Below are positions 1 through 9,682 of a DNA stretch of 64,000 nt, one piece after another. The DNA is from Microbacterium proteolyticum (GTDB lineage: Bacteria; Actinomycetota; Actinomycetes; Actinomycetales; Microbacteriaceae). A program made the position numbers and the translations under genes. Under the pieces are notes generated by a model, which was not told where the DNA came from, searched no databases, and was given only the letters and a program-made list of their open reading frames with translations. Position 1 is the first letter of the stretch. Each line of letters starts with the position of its first letter. Location: NCBI RefSeq assembly GCF_030818075.1, contig NZ_JAUSZZ010000001.1, forward strand, positions 1,364,001 to 1,428,000, written 5' to 3'.

Positions 1-1
1 C

Positions 2-2683
2 TTCGCGACGAACTGGAACACGTGGACGCCGGCCGCCAAGGCCGCGGTCGAGCAGCTCAACGTGCACACGTACGGCACCCAGGGGCGCCCGATCGTCCGC
101 GACATCGCCAAGGCGGCCGACAAGCCGCTGTGGATGAGCGAGGTCGAGGGCAACTGGACACCGGGCACGGGCTTCAACCCCGCCGACATCGGCAACGGCC
201 TCGGCATGGCCGAGCACATCGTGGGTGACCTCCGCGAACTGGAGCCCGACGCCTGGGTGTTCTGGCAGCCGGTCGAGGACCTCTACAACATGGAGAAGGT
301 CGAGCGCCTCAACTGGGGCAGCGTCTTCATCGACTTCGACTGCAACGCCGACGGCAACTCCGAGCGCCGCCTGCGAGACGGCGACGCCGACCCCAGCTGC
401 AAGGTGCTGACCAACGAGAAGTTCAACACGGTCCGCAACTTCACGCACTACATCAAGCCCGGGGACCGTCTCGTCTCCACCTCGAACACGCAGTCCACGG
501 CCGCCATCGACGCCGACGGCAACGGTGCGACGGTCGTGCACGTGAACACCGAGACCGCCGACCGCACGGTCGAGATCGACCTCGGCGCCTTCGGCACGGT
601 CGCGGCGGGAGCCACCGTCACGCCCGTGGTGACCACGCAGTCCACGCTCGAGAACCCGAGCGTCAATGCGCTGAAGAAGGGCGCCGCCGTCGCGGTGAAC
701 CCGGCCACTAAGACCGCCACGCTCACCGTCCCGGCGCGTTCGGTCACCACGTTCGTCATGGACGGCGTCTCCGGGGTCGCCGACTCCGCCGCCAGCTTCC
801 GCGACGGACAGTCGGTGCAGCTGCAGGGGCTGCAGAGCGGTCTCATGCTCGACGGCGGCGCCTCCCTGGCCATCCGCCCGGCGGCGACCACCGCCCAGGC
901 GGCCAAGACGCAGACCTGGACCGTGCGCTCGCTCGACGGCCAGGGCACCAACCGCCACCGCTTCACGCTCGAGAACGGCGCCGGCCAGTACCTCGGCGTC
1001 TCGAACGGAGGCACCGTGCTGGTCGATTCCGACCCGGCTGCGGCCGCCGCCGACCGCAACCTCCAGTGGATGGCATCCACCACCGACGGAACGACCTTCT
1101 CGGTGCTGAGCGTCGCCGGCGAGCGGGTGCTCGACGTCAACGGCGCCAGCTCGCAGCCGGAGGCCCGCGTGGGCCTGTGGACCTCGAACGGCGGCGGCAA
1201 CCAGTCGTGGCGCCTTTCGGGCACGGCCGTGCTCGGTGTCGAGCCCGTCGTCGTCAGCACGCCCGTGGGAACGGCGCCGACCCTCCCCGCCACCGTCGCG
1301 GTGCGCTACGCCGCCCAGACCCTGCGTTCCGTACCCGTGACCTGGGATCTCGCCGGCAAGGACTGGTCGAAGGCCGGAACGGTCACCGTCCGCGGCACCG
1401 GAACCGACATGTTCGGCGCCCCGGTCGAGGCGACCGCGACCGTCGAGGTCGGCTCGTACACGGCGGCGCGACCAGCGTCCGTCACCGTGGCCGCCGGCAC
1501 CTCCCTGGCGAGCGTGAAGGCGAACGCCCCCGCCGAGGTGCTGGCCGAGGTGCGCGCCGACGGTTCCGGATTCTGGACGCCCGTCACCTGGACCTGGGGC
1601 GATCTCACCGACGCGTCCTTCGCCGCGGCCGGCGCCGTGACCGTGAGCGGTACCGCGACCGGCCCGAGCGGCGAGAAGCTCCCCGCGCGCCTGACCGTGA
1701 TCGTGACGGATGCCGTCGAGCGCAACGTCGCACCGCAGAGCCGTCCGTCCGCCACCTTCACCGAGAGCGGGTATCCGGTCGACCGCACGATCAACGGCCA
1801 GAACGCCGACAAGGGGTGGTCGAACTGGCGTCCGGACACCAAGAATGCGCAGGACACGCTGACCTACGCTCTCGCGAACGCCGAGACGGTTCAGCGCGTG
1901 GCCGTGCAGTTCTACCGCGACGGGGGGTCGCTGAGCTGGCCCGAGTCCCTCCGGGTGGACTACCGCATCGCCGGTGGCACCTGGGTGCAGGGCGCGTTGC
2001 AGAGCGTCCCGGCGCCGGCGAGCGGCGCCCCGAAGGTGGAGGTCACTCTCGGAGGCGTCGCCGCCGACGAGGTGCGAGTGGTGATGAACGCCCGATCGCA
2101 GACGCACATGATCGTCTCCGAGGTGGAGATCTTCGCCGCGGCACCGTCGCCGGCGGGGATCGCCGACCTGGCGCGGCTGACCGTGGGTGCGAACCCCGTC
2201 GCCGGCTTCGACCCCGCGAAGACCGAGTACGCGGTGAGCGTCCCCGGCGACGCGTGGCCGACCGTCAACGCGCAGGCGGTGGATCAGGATGCCGTCGTGC
2301 GCGTGACCCAGCCCGCCGACGCCGGCGGCGTCGGAACCGTGCGGGTGACCGCGCCGAACGGTGCGGAGCGCGTGTACACCGTGACCGTGACCCGCGTCCC
2401 GGCTGCCGCTCAGGTGATGGGCACCGCCTCGTCGCGCTGCGTCGCGGGCAAGGTCGTCCTGGCGGTGACGGTGCAGAACGACGGCCCGACCCGGGCCGAC
2501 GTGCGCATCGACAGCCCGTACGGCGCGAAGAACCTCGGCGCCGTCGAGCCCGGCAAGCGCGCCTCCGCGACCTTCACCACGCGCCAGACGTCCATCCCGG
2601 CGGGAACCGCCACGGTCACGGCGACCGTGAACGGTGCGGCGACGACGAGCTCCGTCGCCATCCCGGCGGCGACCTGCAAGTAG
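2..2683 (+). CDS. Secreted multidomain GH30-type glycoside hydrolase, 5' end outside the window
   Basis: The frame is open from the first base, so the N-terminus (signal peptide and most of the catalytic barrel) is missing; 893 residues are visible. Residues 1-250 are the end of a GH30-like clan-A barrel plus its beta side domain. LWMSEVEGNW (residues 43-52) fits the strand that carries the catalytic nucleophile, probably Glu47. Next come a ricin-type beta-trefoil lectin domain (about 270-403), two bacterial Ig-like domains (about 413-486 and 488-570), a discoidin-like carbohydrate-binding domain (about 575-715), a cadherin-like sandwich (about 717-798) and a C-terminal beta domain with two Cys. 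There is no LPXTG motif or C-terminal membrane anchor, so I infer a secreted enzyme acting on a plant or fungal polysaccharide. GH30 members include beta-1,6-galactanases and glucanases; the substrate cannot be read here. A strong hairpin follows the stop. Confidence 0.8.
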   Translation, partial: FATNWNTWTPAAKAAVEQLNVHTYGTQGRPIVRDIAKAADKPLWMSEVEGNWTPGTGFNPADIGNGLGMAEHIVGDLRELEPDAWVFWQPVEDLYNMEKVERLNWGSVFIDFDCNADGNSERRLRDGDADPSCKVLTNEKFNTVRNFTHYIKPGDRLVSTSNTQSTAAIDADGNGATVVHVNTETADRTVEIDLGAFGTVAAGATVTPVVTTQSTLENPSVNALKKGAAVAVNPATKTATLTVPARSVTTFVMDGVSGVADSAASFRDGQSVQLQGLQSGLMLDGGASLAIRPAATTAQAAKTQTWTVRSLDGQGTNRHRFTLENGAGQYLGVSNGGTVLVDSDPAAAAADRNLQWMASTTDGTTFSVLSVAGERVLDVNGASSQPEARVGLWTSNGGGNQSWRLSGTAVLGVEPVVVSTPVGTAPTLPATVAVRYAAQTLRSVPVTWDLAGKDWSKAGTVTVRGTGTDMFGAPVEATATVEVGSYTAARPASVTVAAGTSLASVKANAPAEVLAEVRADGSGFWTPVTWTWGDLTDASFAAAGAVTVSGTATGPSGEKLPARLTVIVTDAVERNVAPQSRPSATFTESGYPVDRTINGQNADKGWSNWRPDTKNAQDTLTYALANAETVQRVAVQFYRDGGSLSWPESLRVDYRIAGGTWVQGALQSVPAPASGAPKVEVTLGGVAADEVRVVMNARSQTHMIVSEVEIFAAAPSPAGIADLARLTVGANPVAGFDPAKTEYAVSVPGDAWPTVNAQAVDQDAVVRVTQPADAGGVGTVRVTAPNGAERVYTVTVTRVPAAAQVMGTASSRCVAGKVVLAVTVQNDGPTRADVRIDSPYGAKNLGAVEPGKRASATFTTRQTSIPAGTATVTATVNGAATTSSVAIPAATCK

Positions 2684-2692
2684 AACGGTGAC

Positions 2693-2725
2693 GGAGGGGG
2701 CGGCGACGGGATCGCCGCCCCCTCC
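2693..2725 (+). terminator. Rho-independent-type hairpin after the GH30 gene
   Basis: Perfect 14-bp stem GGAGGGGGCGGCGA / TCGCCGCCCCCTCC with a 5-base loop, 9 bases after the stop codon. There is no T-run, as is common for terminators in high-GC actinobacteria. Confidence 0.75.
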
Positions 2726-2805
2726 GGCATCCGTCAAGGGGGCCTTCGCGTTCTCGACCCGGGGGAAGATGGATGCATCCGCATCGACCCCTCCCGAGGA
2801 GAACC

Positions 2806-3852
2806 ATGCACGTCAACGCCTACGCGGCGTCATCCGCGACCTCCCCCCTCGAGCCCACGACCATCGAGCGCCGCGACGTCGGCCCGAAGGACGTCCTCAT
2901 CGACATCGCCTACGCCGGCATCTGCCACTCCGATATCCACACCATCCGCGGCGAGTGGGGCGATGTGCCCTACCCCCTGACCGTCGGCCACGAGATCGTC
3001 GGCACCGTCGCCGAGGTCGGCTCCGACGTGACGAAGCACAAGGTGGGCGACCGCGTCGGCGTCGGATGCATGGTCAACTCGTGCCGCGAGTGCGAGAACT
3101 GCCAGGCGGGCGAGGAGCAGTACTGCCTGAAGGGCAACATCGGCACCTACGGCGCGAAAGACGTCGACGGCACCATCACGCAGGGCGGCTACAGCGAGAA
3201 GGTCGTCGTCGACGAGGACTTCGTGCTGCGCGTTCCCGAGGCGATCCCCTACGACAAGGCCGCACCCCTGCTGTGCGCCGGCATCACCACCTACTCTCCG
3301 CTGCACCACTGGAACGCCGGCCCCGGCAAGAAGGTCGCGGTCGTCGGTCTCGGCGGTCTTGGCCACATGGCCGTCAAGATCGCGCACGCCATGGGAGCCG
3401 AGGTCACCGTGCTGTCGCAGACACTGAGCAAGAAGGACGACGGCCTGAAGATGGGCGCCGACCACTACTACGCCACGAAGGACGAAGAGACCTTCTCGGA
3501 GCTGAAGAACACCTTCGACCTCATCGTCAACACCGTCAGCGCCCCGCTCGAGCTCAAGAAGTACCTGGGTCTGCTCGCCCGCAACGGCACGATGGTCAAC
3601 GTCGGCGCCCCGCCGGAGCCGCTGCCGATCGAGGTGTTCACGCTGTTCGCGAACCGCCGCTCGTTCGCGGGCTCGGGCATCGGCGGCATCCAGGAGACCC
3701 AGGAGATGCTCGACTTCTGCGCCGAGCACGGCATCGCCCCCGAGACCGAGCTGATCTCGGCCGACAAGATCAACGAAGCGTACGAGCGCGTGCTGAACAG
3801 CGACGTGCGCTACCGCTTCGTCATCGACGCGAAGACGTTCGCCCCCGCCTGA
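2806..3852 (+). CDS. Zinc-dependent NAD(P) alcohol dehydrogenase (cinnamyl-alcohol-dehydrogenase type)
   Basis: 348-residue medium-chain dehydrogenase/reductase, the usual length for the YahK/AdhA branch. The catalytic zinc ligands are visible in GICHSDIH and GHEIVG. The four structural-zinc cysteines lie in [15 protein letters not shown], and GLGGLG is the Rossmann nucleotide-binding loop. The family oxidises or reduces broad-range aldehydes and alcohols in the cytoplasm, often with NADP(H). I chose the ATG at 2806 because GAGGAG lies six bases upstream and the protein then starts like relatives (MHVNAYAA); the in-frame ATG at 2773 would add 11 unlikely residues. It is monocistronic, bounded by hairpins on both sides. 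The substrate is not evident from neighbours. Confidence 0.9.
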   Translation: MHVNAYAASSATSPLEPTTIERRDVGPKDVLIDIAYAGICHSDIHTIRGEWGDVPYPLTVGHEIVGTVAEVGSDVTKHKVGDRVGVGCMVNSCRECENCQAGEEQYCLKGNIGTYGAKDVDGTITQGGYSEKVVVDEDFVLRVPEAIPYDKAAPLLCAGITTYSPLHHWNAGPGKKVAVVGLGGLGHMAVKIAHAMGAEVTVLSQTLSKKDDGLKMGADHYYATKDEETFSELKNTFDLIVNTVSAPLELKKYLGLLARNGTMVNVGAPPEPLPIEVFTLFANRRSFAGSGIGGIQETQEMLDFCAEHGIAPETELISADKINEAYERVLNSDVRYRFVIDAKTFAPA

Positions 3853-3864
3853 TCCCCGGATGCC

Positions 3865-3898
3865 ACGGCCCCGACGCTCTCGCGAGCGCCGGGGCCGT
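3865..3898 (+). terminator. Hairpin after the alcohol dehydrogenase
   Basis: Stem ACGGCCCCGACGCTC / GAGCGCCGGGGCCGT with one mismatch and a 4-base loop, 12 bases after the stop codon. Confidence 0.7.
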
Positions 3899-3978
3899 CG
3901 TGCGCCGCGGCTCCGCATGAACGTCGCTCGCGCCGGGGTGGCGGCGCGCGCTGTGGGCCGCGGCTCGCTCCGGGCTAC

Positions 3979-4701
3979 GCATAAACACTGTTGGTGCGCG
4001 TAAACACGGGCGCTGCGTGTTTCTGCGCACGGATTGTGTTTATGCGTGGGTGCGGCCGTGTGTGGTGGGGGTGGGGGCCGGTTTCGGCGGGTGGGGGGCG
4101 GTCGGTTGTGGCTCGCTCTGGGGCACGCATAAACAGTGTTGGTGCGCATAAACACGGGCGTTGCGTGTTTCTGCGCACGGATCGTGTTTATGCGTGGGTG
4201 CGGCCGTGTGTGGTGGGGGTGGGGGCCGGTTTCGGCGGGTGAGGGGGCGGTCGGTTGTGGCTCGCTGTGGGGCACGCATAAACCGTGTTGGTGCGCGTAA
4301 ACACGGGCGCTGCGTGTTTCTGCGCACGGATTGTGTTTATGCGTGGGAGCGGTCGTGCGTCGTGGGGTGGGGGTGGGTGCTCGGGCGGGATGGGGCGGTG
4401 GGTTGCGGCTGGCCCGGGGTGGTTGTGCGCAACGGCTCATCGCGGACCGTCGCTCGGCGGAGGCGTCCGCCCCGGGGTCGCGCATAAACAGTGTTCGTGC
4501 GCGTAAACACGGGCGCTGCGTGTTTCTGCGCACGGATTGTGTTTATGCGTGGGTGCGGCCGTGGGTCGTGGGGCGGGGGCCGGTTTCGGGGTGGGCGCAG
4601 GTGTCGCGGTGGGTTGCCGCTCGCTTTGGGTCGCGCATAAACAGTGTTCGTGCGCGTAAACACGGGCGGGGCGTGTTTCTGCGCACGGACCGTGTTTATG
4701 C
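3979..4701. repeat. Array of five 67-bp palindromic elements (family A)
   Basis: Five copies, each exactly 67 bp: 3979-4045, 4127-4193, 4276-4342, 4482-4548 and 4635-4701. Each holds four related words: GCATAAACA and GCGTAAACAC in direct order, then GTGTTTCTGC and TGTTTATGC in inverted order. Each copy could therefore fold into a nested hairpin or cruciform. The G-rich spacers (80-139 bp) are themselves similar between copies 1, 2, 3 and 5 (GGTGGGGGTGGGGGCCGG and variants). Short overlapping frames here (repeating MRRNTQRPCL) are by-products of the repeat. The whole 3853-4866 interval contains no credible gene. Function is unknown; the form resembles REP/BIME-type intergenic repeats. Confidence 0.9.
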
Positions 4702-4777
4702 GTGATCGCGGTCGCGTGGGTGCGGTCGCGGTCGCGGTCGCGTGTTCCGGGGTGCGCCGGGGCCGGCCGTCCCCCCC

Positions 4778-4836
4778 GGCCTATACGCGAAAGCGGCGCC
4801 GCCCCGCGGCCTGCACGCGAAAGCGGCGCCGCCCCG
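4778..4836. repeat. Tandem 29-bp duplication, possibly a doubled pgm terminator
   Basis: Two near-identical units (4778-4806 and 4808-4836; GGCCTATACGCGAAAGCG versus GGCCTGCACGCGAAAGCG, then GCGCCGCCCCG in both). Each contains the 10-bp self-complementary GCGGCGCCGC, followed by TTTCGCG on the minus strand. They lie 30-90 bases downstream of the pgm stop codon and could act as tandem terminators for that gene. Confidence 0.6.
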
Positions 4837-4866
4837 GAGGACGACGCCGCTGGCGGACGCGGAACG

Positions 4867-6513
4867 TCAGGCCTGGCCGAGCGCGGCCGAGACCACGGCC
4901 CGGGCCTCCTCCTGCACGGCGCGCAGGTGCTCCTCGCCGCGGAGCGACTCGGCGTACAGCTTGTAGACGTCTTCGGTGCCGGAGGGGCGGGCGGCGAACC
5001 AGGCCGACTCCGTCTGCACCTTGAGGCCGCCGATCGCCGCACCGTTGCCGGGCGCGTGCGACAGCTTCGCCGTGATCGTCTCGCCGGCGAGCTCGGTGGC
5101 GGTCACGGCATCCGGAGACAGCTTCGACAGCGCAGACTTCTGCGCCGGCGTCGCGGGAGCGTCGACGCGCTGGTAGGCCGAGGCGCCGAACTCGGCCTCG
5201 AGCTCGGCGTAGCGCTGCGACGGCGTCTTGCCGGTGACGGCGAGGATCTCGGCGGCGAGCAGGCAGAGCAGGATGCCGTCTTTGTCAGTCGTCCACACGG
5301 TGCCGTCCTTGCGCAGGAACGACGCACCGGCCGACTCCTCGCCGCCGAAGGCGACGGAGCCATCGAGCAGGCCGGGGACGAACCACTTGAAGCCCACGGG
5401 AACCTCGAGCAGCGTCTTACCGAGCGAGGCGGCGACGCGGTCGATGATCATCGATGACACCAGCGTCTTGCCCACGGCGGCATCGGCCGGCCAGTTCGGA
5501 CGGTGCGAGAACAGGTAGTCGATCGCGACGGCGAGGTAGTGATTGGGGTTCATGAGCCCCGCGTCGGGCGTGACGATCCCGTGGCGGTCGGCGTCGGCGT
5601 CGTTGCCGGTGAGGATGTCGTAGTCGGCGCGGGCGGCGACCAGCGAGGCCATGGCCGAGGGCGACGACGGATCCATGCGGATCTTCTCGTCCCAGTCGAG
5701 CGTCATGAACTTCCACGTGGGGTCGATCTCGGGGTTCACCACGGTGAGGTCGAGGCCGTACACCTCGGCGATGAGCGACCAGTACTCCACCGATGCCCCG
5801 CCCAGCGGGTCGGCGCCGATGCGGACCCCGGCGCTCTTGATGGCATCCACGTCGATGATGGATGCCAGGTCGCGCACGTACGCATCGCGGAAGTCGTACT
5901 GGCCGAGGTTCTCGAGGTCGATGTCGGCGTGCGGCGTGCGCTTGACGCCCTCGAGGCCCGCGGTGATGAGTTCGTTGGCGCGATCGGCGATCCACCCGGT
6001 GGCGTCGGTGTCGGCCGGCCCGCCATGGGGCGGGTTGTACTTGAAGCCGCCGTCGCGGGGCGGGTTGTGCGAGGGGGTGACGACGATGCCGTCGGCGCGG
6101 CCCGGATCGTCGAGCGCGCGGCCCTTGTTGTACGCGAGGATCGCGTGGCTGAGTGCCGGGGTGGGCACCCAGGCGTCGCGCGCGTCGACCCGCACGTCGA
6201 CGCCGTTCGCGACGAGGACTTCGATGGCGCTGCGCTCGGCGGGCAGCGACAGACCGTGCGTGTCGCGTCCGAGGAACAACGGCCCCGTGATGCCCTGGGC
6301 AGCGCGGTAGTCCACGATCGCCTGCGTGGTCGCCAGGATGTGGTCTTCGTTGAAGCTGGTGCTCAGCGACGAACCGCGGTGGCCGCTCGTGCCGAAGGCG
6401 ACGCGCTGCTCGGGCACCGCGGCATCCGGCTTGCGGTCGTAATACGCGGCGATCAGTTCGTCGATGTCGATGAGATCGGATGCCTCTGCGGGCTGTCCTG
6501 CGCGACTGCTCAT
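4867..6513 (-). CDS. pgm: Phosphoglucomutase, alpha-D-glucose phosphate-specific
   Basis: 548 residues, close to E. coli Pgm. It interconverts glucose-1-phosphate and glucose-6-phosphate in the cytoplasm, linking glycogen and cell-wall sugar synthesis to glycolysis. Diagnostic motifs are the catalytic phosphoserine loop [12 protein letters not shown], the Mg2+-binding loop [10 protein letters not shown] and the sugar-binding loop GGEESAG. The C-terminal phosphate-binding region [15 protein letters not shown] is also intact. The frame is open well upstream of 6513, but the ATG at 6513 starts the conserved sequence ([11 protein letters not shown], then the FGTSGHRG motif). The Shine-Dalgarno signal is weak (GGGGGGAG, 17 bases away). 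No operon partner is adjacent. Confidence 0.95.
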   Translation of the reverse strand: MSSRAGQPAEASDLIDIDELIAAYYDRKPDAAVPEQRVAFGTSGHRGSSLSTSFNEDHILATTQAIVDYRAAQGITGPLFLGRDTHGLSLPAERSAIEVLVANGVDVRVDARDAWVPTPALSHAILAYNKGRALDDPGRADGIVVTPSHNPPRDGGFKYNPPHGGPADTDATGWIADRANELITAGLEGVKRTPHADIDLENLGQYDFRDAYVRDLASIIDVDAIKSAGVRIGADPLGGASVEYWSLIAEVYGLDLTVVNPEIDPTWKFMTLDWDEKIRMDPSSPSAMASLVAARADYDILTGNDADADRHGIVTPDAGLMNPNHYLAVAIDYLFSHRPNWPADAAVGKTLVSSMIIDRVAASLGKTLLEVPVGFKWFVPGLLDGSVAFGGEESAGASFLRKDGTVWTTDKDGILLCLLAAEILAVTGKTPSQRYAELEAEFGASAYQRVDAPATPAQKSALSKLSPDAVTATELAGETITAKLSHAPGNGAAIGGLKVQTESAWFAARPSGTEDVYKLYAESLRGEEHLRAVQEEARAVVSAALGQA

Positions 6514-6589
6514 GCGCCCAGTCTGCACGCTCCCCCCGACATGCGCACACGACTTGTCTTGATCGGCGGTGATACGCCTCTCCGTGGGG

Positions 6590-7507
6590 TCAGTGAGGCA
6601 GGCGGGCACCCGCACTGGTGAGCGCGGCGAGCACCGTGCGCAACGCGGGGGAGTCGGACTGCGTGCGGCGGTGCACGGCCACGATGTCGCGCGTGGAGGC
6701 AGGGTCGACGGTGGGGATCGCCACCAGATCCGGCCCGAGCGCGCCCCGCCCCAGCCGAGGCACGAGGGCGACGACCTGGCCCGTGCGGGCGAGTTCCAGG
6801 TGGTTCTCGAACTCCATCGACTCGTACACGACGCGGGGAGCGTTGCGCACTCCGTCGAAGAGTCTGCGCAACCACTGTCGGCAGATCGTCGTGTCGAACG
6901 TCGCAACCCAGGCTTGGTCGGCGAGATCGCCGGGCCGCAGCACGGTTCGTGTCGCGAGCGGGTGATCGCGGTGGAGGATGACGTCGGCGACGTCGGTGAA
7001 CAGGGGTGTCACGACGATGTTCTCGGGGATCGTCAGGGCCACACCGCCCCACTGATGGGCGACACCGAGGTCGCGCTGGCCGGATGCCACGAGGGCGACC
7101 GTCTCCCAGGGCTCGCTCTCTCGAAGCGCGAGGTGAAGACCCGGGTGCGCCTCGGCGAGGTCGACCAGCAGCGGGGCGAGGAGCCCGCGCACCACCGTCG
7201 AGAATGCGGCGAGCCGCACCTCCCCGGTCACCGATCCGCCGTCGACGGGCGGGGTGTGGAGGTCGGCGCGCAAGCGCTCCAGGTCGGCCAGGATCGGGGC
7301 GGCCCCGACCACCAGCTGCGTTCCGGCATCGGTGAGCGCGATGCCGCGACCCACGCGCTCCAGCAGCGTGACTCCCGTGCCGCGCTCGAGGCGTTTGATC
7401 TGCTGCGACACGGCCGAGGGGGTGAAGCCCAGAGCCGTCGCCGCGGCGGCGACGCTTCCCTCGCGGGCGACCGCGCGGAGCGACTGCACGGCATCCAGAT
7501 CGATCAT
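6590..7507 (-). CDS. LysR-family transcriptional regulator
   Basis: 305 residues. The N-terminal winged helix-turn-helix (about 1-60) contains [21 protein letters not shown], and a periplasmic-binding-protein-like effector domain spans about 90-290. It is divergently transcribed from the EamA transporter gene with 72 bp between starts, the classic layout of a LysR regulator controlling its neighbour, so I infer that it regulates that exporter. The start is supported by a -10-like box TAGCAT six bases before the ATG (minus strand, 7514-7519), implying a leaderless message. The inducer is unknown. Confidence 0.9.
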   Translation of the reverse strand: MIDLDAVQSLRAVAREGSVAAAATALGFTPSAVSQQIKRLERGTGVTLLERVGRGIALTDAGTQLVVGAAPILADLERLRADLHTPPVDGGSVTGEVRLAAFSTVVRGLLAPLLVDLAEAHPGLHLALRESEPWETVALVASGQRDLGVAHQWGGVALTIPENIVVTPLFTDVADVILHRDHPLATRTVLRPGDLADQAWVATFDTTICRQWLRRLFDGVRNAPRVVYESMEFENHLELARTGQVVALVPRLGRGALGPDLVAIPTVDPASTRDIVAVHRRTQSDSPALRTVLAALTSAGARLPH

Positions 7508-7579
7508 GTAGCGATGCTACCGATTCCGGCGAAGAAAGCATTGCTTGTCCTTCATCGCGGTCGCTGATCGACTGAGGGC

Positions 7580-8494
7580 GTGAATCGACGAGACATGATG
7601 CTGGCCGCGATGGTCGCGTCGCTGTGGGGCCTGAACTTCGTGGTGATCGAGTGGGGAATGCGCGGCATCCCTCCGCTGCTCTTCGTGGCGATCCGCTTCG
7701 TCATCGTGGCGGCCTTCGTCGTGATCGTGCCGCGCCCGACGGCATCCTGGCGGACGATCGTGGGCGTGGGCGTCTTCATGAGCCTCGGGCAGTTCGGATT
7801 GCTCTACACCTCCCTCGCGCTGGGCCTGCAGCCGGGCCTCGCGGCGCTGCTCCTTCAGGCGCAGGCGGTGCTGACGATCGTGATCGCGGCGGGGGTGCTG
7901 CGCGAACGGCCGACCGGGGCGCAGGTGGTCGGCGTCGGGCTCGGTGTCGTGGGCTTGGCCGTCGTCGCGGTCGGGCGCGGCGGCGATGCTCCCGTGCTCG
8001 CGGTGCTGCTCGCCCTCGCCGCGGCGCTGTCGTGGGCCATCGGCAACGTCATCTCGCGTCGCGCCGGTGCGGTCGGCGGGCGGGGCAGGCTCGGGGCGCT
8101 GTCGCTCACCGTCTGGTCGGCGCTCGTGGTGCCGGTTCCCGCGCTCGTGCTCTCGCTGGTCGTCGAGGGGCCGGAGCAGGTGGCGGCGGGGCTGGGCGCG
8201 TTCGGTGGAGAGGCCCTGCTGTCGACGCTCTACACCGCCGGCCTGTGCACCCTCGTCGGCTACGCGGTCTTCAACGGGCTCCTGGCGCGCAACCGCTCGG
8301 CCGCCGTGGTGCCGTGGGTCCTTCTGGCGCCGGTGGTGGCGATGGTCGCGGCGGCGGTGCTGCTCGGACAGATCCCGGCGCCGGCCGAGATCGTCGGCGG
8401 CCTCGTGCTGGTCGCGGGCGTGCTCGTCACCACCGTCGCTCCCCGCGTACGCGTGTCGGCGCCCGTCCCGGTCATGGCGCCGCCCGTCGGCTAG
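7580..8494 (+). CDS. EamA/DMT-superfamily membrane transporter
   Basis: 304 residues with about ten hydrophobic segments in two EamA repeats (about 5-130 and 145-285), the architecture of drug/metabolite exporters such as YdcZ/RhaT-like permeases. It likely exports an amino acid or small metabolite, possibly controlled by the divergent LysR regulator. The GTG at 7580 is preceded by GAGGG, but only one base separates them. The ATG pair at 7595/7598 lacks a better site, so the exact start is uncertain by a few residues. The C-terminal 20 residues are a non-hydrophobic tail. Confidence 0.85.
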   Translation: MNRRDMMLAAMVASLWGLNFVVIEWGMRGIPPLLFVAIRFVIVAAFVVIVPRPTASWRTIVGVGVFMSLGQFGLLYTSLALGLQPGLAALLLQAQAVLTIVIAAGVLRERPTGAQVVGVGLGVVGLAVVAVGRGGDAPVLAVLLALAAALSWAIGNVISRRAGAVGGRGRLGALSLTVWSALVVPVPALVLSLVVEGPEQVAAGLGAFGGEALLSTLYTAGLCTLVGYAVFNGLLARNRSAAVVPWVLLAPVVAMVAAAVLLGQIPAPAEIVGGLVLVAGVLVTTVAPRVRVSAPVPVMAPPVG

Positions 8495-8668
8495 GGCAGA
8501 CGTCGCCGCGCGGGTGCCGGCATCTGTTCGGCGCCGCGCGTCGGCGCGCTCGGCGCGAAGGCGTGTGTCGGCAGCACCGGTCGCGAAGCCGCGACGCCGC
8601 CGCACGCGGGGAGGGCACGCGTCGCGAAGCCCCGACTCGCGTCGGTCGGGCATCGGAGTGCGGCGGAC

Positions 8669-8674
8669 TAGGCT
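8669..8674 (+). promoter_or_regulatory. -10 box of a leaderless pheA promoter
   Basis: TAGGCT ends six bases before the GTG start and no Shine-Dalgarno sequence is present. In actinobacteria this spacing places the transcription start at the first base of the start codon. The same TANNNT arrangement precedes at least eleven other genes in the window. Confidence 0.6.
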
Positions 8675-8680
8675 GAGCCG

Positions 8681-9643
8681 GTGCTGCCCGACACAGACCT
8701 CGCCCCCGCCCGCCGCACCTACAGCTACCTCGGTCCCGCCGGCACCTTCACCGAGGCGGCCCTCGCGCAGGTGCCCGAGGCGCGCGACCAGATCTGGCGT
8801 CCCGTCCGCAACGTCGGCGAAGCGCTGGCCGACGTCGTCGAAGGGCGATCGGATGCCGCGATGATCGCCATCGAGAACTCGGTCGACGGTGGCGTCTCCA
8901 CCGCGCAGGACGCCCTGGCCACCGTGCCGGGACTGCGCATCGTCGGCGAGTATCTCGTGCCGGTCAACTTCGTGCTCGTCGGACGGCCGGGGGTCCGGCT
9001 CGCCGACGTCTCGCTCGTCGCCGCGCACCCCGTCGCGTACGGGCAGTGCCTCGGCTGGCTCAGCAGGAACCTGCCCGCCCATGCGCACCTCCCCGCCGAA
9101 AGCAATGTGGCGAGCGCCCTCGGCGTGCTCGACGGCACGAGCGCCGCGGATGCCGCGATCGCGGCGCCCGGCATCGTGGCGCACCACGACGTGGAGGTGC
9201 TGGCCGAGAAGATCGGCGACAATCCCAATGCCGTCACCCGGTTCGTGCTCGTCAGCCGCACCGTCGCTCCGGCGCCGCCGACCGGGGCCGACAAGACCTC
9301 GCTCATCGTCGAGCTCCCCGAAGACCACCCCGGTGCGCTGCTCGAACTGCTCGAGCAGTTCGCCACCCGGGGCATCAACCTGAGCCTTCTGGCATCCCGC
9401 CCCATCGGCGACGCCCTCGGCCGGTACCGCTTCGTGATCGACGCCGACGGGCACGTGCTCGACGAGCGCATGGCCGATGCCCTGCTGGGTCTTCGCCGCT
9501 TCAGCCCGAAGGTGATCTTCCTCGGCTCGTACGCCCGCGCCGACCGCGCGATCGTGCGGTACCCGCAGCGTTACAGCGACGACGTCTTCGTCGAGGCGCG
9601 CGACTGGCTCCGCGGTCTGCTCAGCGGCGAGCCCGAGGCCTGA
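8681..9643 (+). CDS. pheA: Prephenate dehydratase
   Basis: 320 residues: the prephenate dehydratase domain (about 8-190, from YLGPAGTFTEAAL to the conserved AVTRFVLVSR segment) followed by an ACT regulatory domain (about 208-290) with the phenylalanine-binding pattern around GALLELLEQFATRGINLS. It converts prephenate to phenylpyruvate in phenylalanine synthesis and is normally feedback-inhibited through the ACT domain. There is no chorismate mutase domain, as is typical of monofunctional actinobacterial PheA. The GTG start follows a -10-like TAGGCT directly. It converges on the LLM oxidoreductase; the complementary GGCCTGACG / CGTCAGGCC pair (9637 and 9681) covers both stops and might act as a bidirectional terminator. 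Confidence 0.95.
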   Translation: MLPDTDLAPARRTYSYLGPAGTFTEAALAQVPEARDQIWRPVRNVGEALADVVEGRSDAAMIAIENSVDGGVSTAQDALATVPGLRIVGEYLVPVNFVLVGRPGVRLADVSLVAAHPVAYGQCLGWLSRNLPAHAHLPAESNVASALGVLDGTSAADAAIAAPGIVAHHDVEVLAEKIGDNPNAVTRFVLVSRTVAPAPPTGADKTSLIVELPEDHPGALLELLEQFATRGINLSLLASRPIGDALGRYRFVIDADGHVLDERMADALLGLRRFSPKVIFLGSYARADRAIVRYPQRYSDDVFVEARDWLRGLLSGEPEA

Positions 9644-9682
9644 CGCGCGGTCATTCGTGCGCGGCTGACACGTCGCCGCCCG

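Noticed and set aside
3820..4705. Overlapping reading frames on both strands giving repeated peptides such as MRRNTQRPCL
   Set aside because: They arise from the five palindromic repeats; they lack ribosome-binding sites and the peptide repeats follow the DNA period.
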